From an uncultured Selenomonadaceae bacterium (GTDB taxonomy: Bacteria; Bacillota; Negativicutes; Selenomonadales; Selenomonadaceae), in contig CACZOL010000117.1 in NCBI GenBank assembly GCA_902782705.1, forward strand, positions 1-9,817: a DNA stretch of 9,817 nucleotides, given 5' to 3'. Below the pieces are notes generated by a model. That model searched no databases. It worked only from the letters and a program-made list of their open reading frames with translations, and was not told the origin of the DNA. Position 1 is the stretch's first letter, and every line of letters begins with the position of its first letter. Of the stretch, positions 1 to 5,773 are shown piece by piece. The position numbers were made by a program, and so were the translations under genes.

Positions 1-941
1 CCCGTCGCGGGGCACGCGCTCCCGAAATCCGAAAGCAGTCGATCGTATCTTCCTCCGCCGCAAAGCGGGAACCCCAGTCCGGGCGTATACGCCTCGAAAA
101 CCATTCCCGTATAGTACTCGAAATCCCGAATAACGCCGAGGTCAAACTGCACATATTCCGCCACGCCATAAGATGAAAGCAGCTGATAAATCGTCTCCAA
201 TTCATCAATCGCGCGAAGCGCCTGCCGATTCTTCGTCATGCTCCGCGCCTTTGCAAGAACTTCCTTCCCTCCGTGCAAAAGCGGAACGGCAAGCAAAGAT
301 TCCCGCGCGCTGCCGGAAAGTCCTGCCCGCTCCGCGAGCGCCCGAAGCCCGACAAGATCGTGCGCCTCCAGAGCCGATCGAATCTCATCCTGCGCTTTTT
401 CCCCGAGATGAAGTTCCTGCATCAATCCATGAATAAATTCGACTTCTCCAAGGCATACCTGAAAATTTTTCAGTCCGGCGCGCTTCATGGAGTCAATCGC
501 CAACGCCAATATTTCCGCATCAGCCGCTGCGGAATCTGAGCCCATAAACTCAACGCCCGCTTGATAAAATTCGCATTGACGTCCTGTCTGCGCCTGCTCA
601 TATCGATAGACCGGACTTAAATAGAACAGTTTCAGCGGCATCTCGGCGCCTTTCATACGGCTTGCCGCCACGCGGGCAATCGGTGTCGTCATTTCATGCC
701 GAAGCGCCAGCGTCCGATTTTGACGATCAAAAAACTTAAACATACACGGCTCGATCCGCCGCCCATTTCCAAGCGTCAACGTGTCCAAAAACTCGAAAGC
801 GGGCGTGACAATCTCGTCGTACCCCCACCGGGCAAATCCCTCCGCGAGAAGCGACTCGATAGCGCGTTTCTCTCTTGCTTCGGAAGGAAGGAAATCTCTC
901 GTACCATAGGGAATACCCAAAACTTCATCCCTTATCTGCAT
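1..941 (-). CDS. hisZ: ATP phosphoribosyltransferase regulatory subunit HisZ (partial, 3' end outside window)
   Basis: HisZ is a catalytically inactive histidyl-tRNA synthetase paralogue. It binds short-form HisG and is required for the first step of histidine biosynthesis (ATP + PRPP). The 313 visible residues run off the left edge; the family is usually about 380-400 aa, so only the C-terminal tail is missing. Visible signatures are IPYGTRDFLP (about residues 10-19), the class II motif-2-like stretch YRYEQAQTGRQCEFYQAGVE (112-131), and a HisRS-like core with DLGVIRDFEYYTG (267-279) and GGGRYDRLL (295-303). The Tyr-Glu-Gln and Arg-Asp variants differ from the histidine-binding motifs of true HisRS, which favours HisZ over HisS. 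The ATG at 941 lies 1 nt past the yerC stop. An in-frame GTG at 953 has a better-placed GAGG, so the start may be 12 nt earlier. Tight coupling to yerC suggests one mRNA, probably continuing into hisG beyond the window. Confidence 0.9.
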   Translation of the reverse strand, partial: MQIRDEVLGIPYGTRDFLPSEAREKRAIESLLAEGFARWGYDEIVTPAFEFLDTLTLGNGRRIEPCMFKFFDRQNRTLALRHEMTTPIARVAASRMKGAEMPLKLFYLSPVYRYEQAQTGRQCEFYQAGVEFMGSDSAAADAEILALAIDSMKRAGLKNFQVCLGEVEFIHGLMQELHLGEKAQDEIRSALEAHDLVGLRALAERAGLSGSARESLLAVPLLHGGKEVLAKARSMTKNRQALRAIDELETIYQLLSSYGVAEYVQFDLGVIRDFEYYTGMVFEAYTPGLGFPLCGGGRYDRLLSDFGSACPAT

Positions 942-942
942 T

Positions 943-1266
943 TTATCTATCACGTTCCCCTCGCTTCGTTTTCAGCCGTTCCAGAACGAGCTTATACCCG
1001 TCCGCGCCGTAATGAAGACAGCGCTTGACGCGGCTGATTGTCGCCGTGCTCGCGCCCGTGCGCGCCACGATTTCGTCGTAGGTATGCCCTGCATCAAGCA
1101 TTCGCGCAACCTCCAACCGCTGCGCCAACGCTCTCATCTCGCCGATGGTACACACATCTTCAAAAAACTGGTACCATTCCTCTAAATTTTGCAGAGAAAG
1201 AACCGCTTCGCAAAGCTGATCCGCCAATTCGTCCCTCAGCTTCGGATTCACCACATGAAACACCAC
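943..1266 (-). CDS. yerC: YerC/YecD-type TrpR-superfamily regulator (probable HisR)
   Basis: This is a 107-aa protein of the TrpR-like YerC/YecD family, close to the usual length of about 100 aa. It is all helical in appearance. A helix-turn-helix lies at about residues 60-83, with GHTYDEIVARTGASTATISR as the DNA-reading segment, preceded by the conserved EMRALAQRLEVARMLD helix (43-58). The start is GTG at 1266, with AAAGG about 11 nt upstream; a second GTG follows directly. The stop lies next to or inside the hisZ start, so the two are translationally coupled. From family knowledge (recalled, not searched), YerC-like proteins in Firmicutes have been proposed as the histidine-responsive repressor HisR. 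Position at the head of a his operon agrees with this and with autoregulation. The regulatory role is inference; membership of the TrpR-like family is well supported. Confidence 0.88.
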   Translation of the reverse strand: MVFHVVNPKLRDELADQLCEAVLSLQNLEEWYQFFEDVCTIGEMRALAQRLEVARMLDAGHTYDEIVARTGASTATISRVKRCLHYGADGYKLVLERLKTKRGERDR

Positions 1267-1302
1267 CAGTCTTTATTCCTTTAATCGACGAAAATCTAGT
1301 TT

Positions 1303-1330
1303 ATTATAACACACTTCTTCACGTATGCAA
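1303..1330 (-). promoter_or_regulatory. Promoter of yerC-hisZ (extended -10)
   Basis: Read on the minus strand there is a consensus TATAAT at 1308-1303, preceded by TGT to give an extended -10 (TGnTATAAT). A TTGCAT -35-like hexamer lies at 1330-1325 with 16 nt between them. Transcription would begin near 1296, about 30 nt before the GTG of yerC. A CTAG tetranucleotide at 1296-1299 falls at the predicted start. This is reminiscent of TrpR-type operators, but I cannot define an operator from one copy. Confidence 0.6.
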
Positions 1331-1403
1331 GACCAAACGCCTTATTTTTTCATCGAAATTTCCGCCTGATTTCAAAAATGTCTCGAGAAATCTACAAAAT
1401 CAC

Positions 1404-1432
1404 TGTAAAAAACACAAGACGAATTGTATAAT
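1404..1432 (+). promoter_or_regulatory. Promoter of the DUF445 gene pair
   Basis: A consensus TATAAT lies at 1427-1432. With a 17-nt spacer the -35 is TGTAAA (1404-1409), which matches consensus at only three of six positions. Transcription would begin near 1439 and leave a leader of about 80 nt before the ATG at 1521. The weak -35 suggests a modest or activator-dependent promoter. It faces away from the yerC promoter, so the 254-nt intergenic region is fully accounted for by two divergent promoters and a palindrome. Confidence 0.5.
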
Positions 1433-1449
1433 AATCGTGTTTAAAATTA

Positions 1450-1467
1450 CTGTTTATCGTTAAACAA
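1450..1467. promoter_or_regulatory. Palindrome downstream of the DUF445 promoter, operator-like
   Basis: The sequence TGTTTA-TCGT-TAAACA at 1451-1466 is a perfect inverted repeat with 6-bp arms and a 4-nt centre. It lies about 12-27 nt after the predicted transcription start, a position typical for a repressor site. An additional direct copy, TGTTTAA, is at 1438-1444. The spacing (7-N4-7 when one base is added on each side) resembles the Rex consensus TTGTTAA-N4-TTAACAA with three mismatches. That resemblance is suggestive only. Confidence 0.3.
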
Positions 1468-1520
1468 AGAGAATTAGTCATGATCGTTCGCCGGCATTGA
1501 ACGGAAAGGTGGATATATAC

Positions 1521-2762
1521 ATGCGTAAGAAAGGGCTTGCAACGACCGTACTTGCTATGAGTGCGATTGGCGCGGCTGGATTTGAATGGTTGGCGGCAAC
1601 GTCCGGAGGCTTTTGGCCCGGGCTTTTCGCCCACGGCTTCCTTGCCGCGGCCATCGGTGGATTGGCGGATTGGTTCGCAGTGACGGCCATTTTCCGAAAA
1701 CCGCTGGGAATTTCCTACCGCACGGAAATCCTTCGACGAAATCGCCCGCGAATCATGCGCTCGCTCGCCGAGTTTTCCGGACGCGATTTATTGAGCCGCG
1801 AAAATATCATGAAAAGCCTTGCCCGGCAAGATTTTTCTGAAATGCTTTCGCTATATCTGACGGAACGCGGCGGACGTGAACGCCTCATCGCGCTGACAGA
1901 CACGATCTTTACACGCGGCATGGAAACGATGGATATGCTTCGCGCAGCTGCCCTCCTAGAGCCGTCCGTACGCCGAACGCTGGAAGAAATCCATTTAGAT
2001 GCAATGGCGCAAAACGCGCTCGCATCGGCACTGTCTCCCGAGACGAGAAGAAAAATTCTCCATTCGCTGTTGCCGATCGCACGAAAAATATGGAACGACG
2101 ACGAGCTGCAATCCATGATCCTTTCCTCTATCGCCCATCTCCAGGAAGCGTATGTAGACGACCAGTCAATGCGCGCAACGCTTTTTGAAATGGAAGAGCT
2201 CTCAAAGGAAAATCTGCTCATTCGATTAAATAAATATGTCGAAACCTGGCTCGACGAGTTGGAAAACGAAGAGAGCAGTGCATACGTGCGCATTTCGGAA
2301 TGGCTGGACTCTTTCCTGCTGGACGAAAAACAGCAAACTCGTCTTGTTGCCGCGATACGGAATTGGCAAGAAACGACAATCGAGCAAGCGAATATAACCG
2401 AGCGCTTGGCGCAAGGTCTTGAAGCGCTGCGCGAAAACCGTATGCTTACTTGGCGGCGGGAAGTACGCGCGTGGCTGGAAAATCGAATCAACGCGTTTAT
2501 CTCCGATACGGTAGAACGTAAACAGTTCAACACTTGGACGCTTCAATGGTTCGATTCCCTGCTTTCAGCACATCACGCGAAACTGCCGGAAATGATGGAA
2601 CGGCAGCTTGCGCGTCTTTCAGACGACGAAGTGGTAGAACTGGTAGAAACGCGCGTCGAGGACGATCTGCAAATGATCCGGATCAACGGAGCGGTAATCG
2701 GCTCATTAACCGGAATGGTTCTGTATCTCCTCACGTTAGCGGCAGAAAGGATGTGGGCCTGA
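1521..2762 (+). CDS. DUF445 family membrane protein, first of a tandem pair
   Basis: This 413-aa protein belongs to the DUF445 family (YjiN of E. coli and YheB of B. subtilis are relatives). Its function is not established. An N-terminal hydrophobic region (about residues 6-58) contains the family hallmark GGLADWFAVTAIFRKPLG (46-63). A long, charged, mostly helical central region (about 65-378) follows. The protein ends with VEDDLQMIRINGAVIGS and a final membrane segment (about 389-408). Both ends are therefore membrane-anchored, with the helical part on one side of the membrane. The ATG at 1521 is chosen because AAAGGTGG lies 8 nt upstream; an upstream in-frame TTG at 1497 has no such site. 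The stop codon overlaps the start of the next gene, a paralogue, so the two are probably made together. Confidence 0.88.
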   Translation: MRKKGLATTVLAMSAIGAAGFEWLAATSGGFWPGLFAHGFLAAAIGGLADWFAVTAIFRKPLGISYRTEILRRNRPRIMRSLAEFSGRDLLSRENIMKSLARQDFSEMLSLYLTERGGRERLIALTDTIFTRGMETMDMLRAAALLEPSVRRTLEEIHLDAMAQNALASALSPETRRKILHSLLPIARKIWNDDELQSMILSSIAHLQEAYVDDQSMRATLFEMEELSKENLLIRLNKYVETWLDELENEESSAYVRISEWLDSFLLDEKQQTRLVAAIRNWQETTIEQANITERLAQGLEALRENRMLTWRREVRAWLENRINAFISDTVERKQFNTWTLQWFDSLLSAHHAKLPEMMERQLARLSDDEVVELVETRVEDDLQMIRINGAVIGSLTGMVLYLLTLAAERMWA

Positions 2763-4060
2763 TGCCTTGGTCGAAATGGAACCGTGCGGATAAGACGCTG
2801 TTGGCCGCAGCCGTGTTATTCGCATTTTCTCTGTGCCTGCATCTGTCGTTTCCAGAAAGTCTTTTTGCAAAAGGCCTCCTTTTCTGCACGGAAGCGGCTT
2901 TAGTTGGCGGCGTAGCAGACTGGTTTGCCGTAACGGCCTTATTTGAAAAACCGTTGGGATTCCCTTGGCACACGGCGCTTCTCCCACGCCGCCGCGCAGA
3001 ATTCATGGAAGCGGCGGCCAAACTCGTGCGCCGTGAATTCTTTTCCCGACAGGCAGTTTTTAGTTTGACTGCGCGCTATGATTGGAAAGCCGTCCTGCTC
3101 CGCTGGATTGACAGTGAATCGGTACGGAACATGCTGATTACTGAAATTCGCCGAATCATCGGAAATGTCGCATGTGATATAGATGCGGCAGAAAAATCAA
3201 AGGAATGGGCAGCACAGCTTCGTCATACGCTTCTTTCCGTTCCGCTTTCCCGCATATTGGAAGCAACAACGATATGGCTGCGATCGGACGCCAACGATCA
3301 AAGACTGTTTGGCGCGCTCTCCTCTTATTTACGCGCATGGGCGATACATCCGGAAACACGCGATCAATTAGCGGCGCTTTTCGAACGCATACGAGAAGAA
3401 AAGCTCGCAGGCGCCGGATTTTTAATGAACCTGCTCGCAGGCGTCGCATCCGCAATGAACGTGATCAATTTCGACGATCTGGCGGCTTGCGCGCAGCAAG
3501 AGGCGCTCCGTCTTCTGGACGAAGCAGACGATCCGGACTCACCGTTTGGCCGTCGACTACGCGGCGCCTTTTACGAAAAACTGGAAGCACTGGGTGAAAA
3601 CGAAACGGCGCAGGAGGCCTTTGCGGCAGCGCGCGGCGCTTTTCTGCGCGCCGTGCCTTTGGAGCAAGCCATCGAAACAGGGCTATCCAGCCTTGTCAGT
3701 GCGCTTCGCACCGATCTTCCGGCAACAGAAGCAAGCGACGTCCGCACAATAATTGATGAAACAGTGAAAAACGAAGTCAACCGATGGATTTCTCTTGTCT
3801 CGGCCGATGAATCCATTCAAAATATGATCTCTGCACTGACAAACGACGTCGTACGGCGATGTGCGCTGGAGGCGCAGATCATGAGCGTGACGATTGTCCG
3901 CGACGCGCTCGGCGACATGTCGGATAAACAGCTGAACGCACTCGTATATGATAAAGTCGAGCCGGATCTTCTTTGGATCCGCATGAACGGCTCCATCGTC
4001 GGCGCGGCCGTCGGTTTTGTGATTTTCCTGATAACGGCAGCAACCGGCCGTCTGTTATAA
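2762..4060 (+). CDS. DUF445 family membrane protein, second of a tandem pair
   Basis: This 432-aa protein is a second DUF445 member with the same architecture as its upstream neighbour. It has a hydrophobic N-terminus (about residues 11-30), a second hydrophobic stretch holding GGVADWFAVTALFEKPLG (49-66), a long helical middle, and a C-terminal VEPDLLWIRMNGSIVGA motif followed by a membrane segment (about 409-427). The ATG at 2762 shares its A with the TGA of the first gene (TGATG), and AAAGGA lies about 10 nt upstream, so re-initiation or coupling is expected. The reading frame is open further upstream to 2534, but that part overlaps the first gene and is not DUF445-like. The two paralogues have clearly diverged outside the signature motifs, which fits an old duplication and perhaps a hetero-oligomer. 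Function unknown. Confidence 0.88.
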   Translation: MPWSKWNRADKTLLAAAVLFAFSLCLHLSFPESLFAKGLLFCTEAALVGGVADWFAVTALFEKPLGFPWHTALLPRRRAEFMEAAAKLVRREFFSRQAVFSLTARYDWKAVLLRWIDSESVRNMLITEIRRIIGNVACDIDAAEKSKEWAAQLRHTLLSVPLSRILEATTIWLRSDANDQRLFGALSSYLRAWAIHPETRDQLAALFERIREEKLAGAGFLMNLLAGVASAMNVINFDDLAACAQQEALRLLDEADDPDSPFGRRLRGAFYEKLEALGENETAQEAFAAARGAFLRAVPLEQAIETGLSSLVSALRTDLPATEASDVRTIIDETVKNEVNRWISLVSADESIQNMISALTNDVVRRCALEAQIMSVTIVRDALGDMSDKQLNALVYDKVEPDLLWIRMNGSIVGAAVGFVIFLITAATGRLL

Positions 4061-4068
4061 AAACTTAT

Positions 4069-4122
4069 AATAAGAGGGGATGTCACAGGAAGAACAAGCT
4101 TCCTGCGACATCCCCTCTTATT
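4069..4122. terminator. Bidirectional hairpin terminator between convergent operons
   Basis: AATAAGAGGGGATGTC (4069-4084) pairs perfectly with 4107-4122. After one A/C mismatch, CAGGAAG (4086-4092) pairs with CTTCCTG (4099-4105) around the 6-nt loop AACAAG. On the plus strand the GC-rich part is followed by TTATTTAT. On the minus strand it is followed by TTATTATAAGTTTTT. It lies 8 nt after the DUF445 stop codon and 18 nt after the ahbB stop, so it can end both convergent transcripts. Confidence 0.85.
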
Positions 4123-4140
4123 TATGGCTGCGGTAAATAA

Positions 4141-4614
4141 TCAATCGCCGCCATGGTACCGCATGGACTCTTTTTTCCATTCCCGCACGGAATAGAATGT
4201 CTTTCGTTCTCCCAAATGACAGTCATCTGCAATGCGGTCGGCAATCTCTTCGCACGTTTTTCTGTCTTGCGCATGAATCATGACATAAAAATTATACGGC
4301 CATTGGGAAACCGGGGCCCGCGAATAACAGTGGGAAACTGCCTCTTCATGACTGACAGCGGTTCCGACTTCATCTAATCGCTCATTCGGAACAATCCACG
4401 CGCAAAGCGCATTCGCCGAAAATCCTGCCTGTCTATGCTGAATCACCGCTCCTACACGACGTAATACCCCTCGCTTTTTAAGTTCTCCGAGACGTGAAAG
4501 AAACTCCTCTTCTTCCATGCCGGCTTTTTTTGCCAGCACGGCGTACGGACGATAGGTAATCGGTAATCCGTCCGCTAAAGCGCAAACGATTCGCCAATCC
4601 TTTTCTTCAATCAT
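4141..4614 (-). CDS. ahbB: Siroheme decarboxylase beta subunit AhbB (Lrp/AsnC-like)
   Basis: This 157-aa protein has the Lrp/AsnC fold, with an N-terminal winged-helix-like part (about residues 1-57) and a C-terminal ferredoxin-like part. Its motifs are those of AhbB/NirL-type decarboxylases rather than DNA-binding regulators: RRVGAVIQHRQAGFSANA (52-69), AW (72-73), SHCYSR (94-99), WPYNFYVMIH (105-114), and the C-terminal VREWKKESMRY (143-153). From family knowledge, AhbA and AhbB together remove two acetate carboxyl groups from siroheme to give 12,18-didecarboxysiroheme, the first step from siroheme to haem. The ATG at 4614 has AGGAG 7 nt upstream; in-frame sequence further upstream overlaps ahbA and is excluded. 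It starts 16 nt after ahbA and is followed by a strong terminator, so ahbA-ahbB is a two-gene unit. Automated annotation often labels such genes AsnC regulators. Confidence 0.85.
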   Translation of the reverse strand: MIEEKDWRIVCALADGLPITYRPYAVLAKKAGMEEEEFLSRLGELKKRGVLRRVGAVIQHRQAGFSANALCAWIVPNERLDEVGTAVSHEEAVSHCYSRAPVSQWPYNFYVMIHAQDRKTCEEIADRIADDCHLGERKTFYSVREWKKESMRYHGGD

Positions 4615-4630
4615 AGTTCTTCTCCTACTG

Positions 4631-5080
4631 TTATAGACGAAATTGGACGCGAACTTTGTATTTTTTTGCCGACGGCAATTCAAGCATATCTTCGACACCG
4701 GGAAGCGCATGAAGTTCATGCAAAATCTCTCTGGTTTGATCTGCCGAAACAGTTTGCAGCGTGAACCAAAGATTATATTCCCCTTCCCGCTCATAATTAT
4801 GCGTAACGCCGCTGAAACGATTGACTTTCTCGGCTACCTCCGGCAGCTTTTCTGGAATGACGCGCAGCGCGACAAGCGTGCCCTGATACCCAAGCGCATC
4901 GGAATCGAAATACGCGCCGATTCGACGCAAAAAGCCGTCTTTTCTAAGCGTTTCAAGCCTTGTCAGAATCGTCTCTTCATCTGTATGCAGACGTTCCGCG
5001 ATAATGGCAAACGGGCGCGAATCAAGCGGCAATTCTTCCTGCACCGCATTCAGGATTTTCTTGTCCAACGCTGACAGCAT
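4631..5080 (-). CDS. ahbA: Siroheme decarboxylase alpha subunit AhbA (Lrp/AsnC-like)
   Basis: This 149-aa Lrp/AsnC-fold protein is the partner of AhbB. Features are LDKKILNAVQEELPLDSRPF (5-24), the conserved FLRRIGAYFDSDALGYQGTL (50-69), and VTHNYEREGEYNLWFTL (92-108), matching the AhbA/NirD branch (RRIGA.F.S..LGY, THNY.R...YN.WFT). With AhbB it is expected to form a cytoplasmic heterodimer that decarboxylates siroheme in the alternative haem pathway (AhbC and AhbD would follow; neither is in this window). A heme d1 role (NirD/NirL-like) is the main alternative. The start is the ATG at 5080 with AAGGGA 7 nt upstream; a GTG at 5110 would place the start inside the leader hairpin and is less likely. 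It is transcribed from a promoter at the end of ysxC. Confidence 0.85.
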   Translation of the reverse strand: MLSALDKKILNAVQEELPLDSRPFAIIAERLHTDEETILTRLETLRKDGFLRRIGAYFDSDALGYQGTLVALRVIPEKLPEVAEKVNRFSGVTHNYEREGEYNLWFTLQTVSADQTREILHELHALPGVEDMLELPSAKKYKVRVQFRL

Positions 5081-5103
5081 ATGAGATTCCCTTCTTTGAC
5101 GAA

Positions 5104-5133
5104 AAGGCACCGGGACGTCTTACCCGATGCCTT
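5104..5133 (-). terminator. Leader hairpin / terminator between ysxC and ahbA
   Basis: On the minus strand AAGGCATCGGG (5133-5123) pairs with CCCGGTGCCTT (5114-5104) around an 8-nt loop. The single A/C mismatch seen on the plus strand becomes a G-U pair in the minus-strand RNA, so the 11-bp stem is continuous only in the gene direction. The stem ends in TTTT followed by CGTC. It lies downstream of the ysxC stop codon and about 24 nt upstream of the ahbA ATG. It could terminate the clpP-ysxC transcript, and it is also inside the leader made from the ahbA promoter. Confidence 0.7.
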
Positions 5134-5152
5134 GTTTTGATTAATTAATAAT

Positions 5153-5181
5153 ATTTTACAGAGAATCGGCAATTACGTCAA
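5153..5181 (-). promoter_or_regulatory. Promoter of ahbA-ahbB inside the ysxC 3' end
   Basis: On the minus strand TTGACG (5181-5176, five of six matches to the -35 consensus) is separated by exactly 17 nt from TAAAAT (5158-5153, five of six matches to the -10 consensus). The -10 overlaps the ysxC stop codon. Transcription would start near 5146, giving a leader of about 65 nt that contains the whole hairpin at 5133-5104. This is the best-matched -35/-10 pair I see in the window. Confidence 0.6.
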
Positions 5182-5773
5182 GCAATTCTGAACGTCCTTC
5201 ACCTTTAAGAGAGGAGTACGGCAAAATATCCAGCTCCGGAACGCCAAGCGCGCGACGTATGTTCTCTATTTGCCTGCGCCCTGCATCGCGGCCCATCTTA
5301 TCTGCCTTTGTCGCCACGACAAGCACGGGAAGGCCGTTTGTCACAAGCCACCGAAACATATTGACGTCCGATTCCATCGAATCACGCCGGATATCAATGA
5401 GCTGCGCGATAAAACGGATATTCCGTGAGGAAAGCAGATACTCTTCGATGAATTTTTTCCAAGTCAACCTCTGCGCTTTGCCTGTCTTCGCATAGCCGTA
5501 CCCGGGAAGATCGACAAGATAAAAATCCCGCCGCGATTCCTCGCCCTCGATTTTTATGCCTACGTCATAAAAATTAATCGTTTGTGTTTTTCCCGGTTGT
5601 CCGGACACATGTGCAAGATTCCTGACGCGCGTCAACGAATTGATCAACGACGACTTTCCAACGTTCGAACGACCGATAAAAACGATTTCAGGGCGTTCTA
5701 TGGACGGATACTGGTCGCGTTTTACCGCCGACACGCAATATTTTCCCTGTGTAACAATGACGCGGTCTTTCAT
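5156..5773 (-). CDS. ysxC: Ribosome biogenesis GTP-binding protein YsxC/YihA (EngB)
   Basis: This 205-aa TRAFAC-class GTPase is needed for assembly of the 50S ribosomal subunit, and its length is normal for the family (about 195-210 aa). The G motifs are complete: G1 GRSNVGKS (34-41), G2 region PGKTQTINFY (60-69), G3 DLPGYGYA (88-95), G4 TKAD (155-158), and G5-like SSLKGEG (187-193). The ATG at 5773 overlaps the lon stop by 4 nt (ATGA) and is preferred over an in-frame TTG at 5785. The overlap indicates translational coupling to lon, as in the conserved Firmicute clpX-lon-ysxC arrangement. The 3' end of the gene doubles as the promoter for ahbA. Confidence 0.96.
   Translation of the reverse strand: MKDRVIVTQGKYCVSAVKRDQYPSIERPEIVFIGRSNVGKSSLINSLTRVRNLAHVSGQPGKTQTINFYDVGIKIEGEESRRDFYLVDLPGYGYAKTGKAQRLTWKKFIEEYLLSSRNIRFIAQLIDIRRDSMESDVNMFRWLVTNGLPVLVVATKADKMGRDAGRRQIENIRRALGVPELDILPYSSLKGEGRSELLDVIADSL

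Noticed and set aside
173..1028. Small plus-strand open frames (87-110 codons) over the hisZ region.
   Set aside because: They are antisense to hisZ, which translates cleanly on the minus strand to the window edge.
1715..2533. A 272-codon open frame on the minus strand opposite the first DUF445 gene.
   Set aside because: The product is rich in Ser and Arg with no domain, as expected from antisense reading of a helical, charged protein gene. The plus-strand gene has a good start, promoter and terminator.
2534..2761. An upstream extension of the second DUF445 gene, giving a 508-aa protein.
   Set aside because: The extra 76 residues overlap the first gene in another frame and have no family resemblance. 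The ATG at 2762 has a ribosome binding site and the typical N-terminus follows it.
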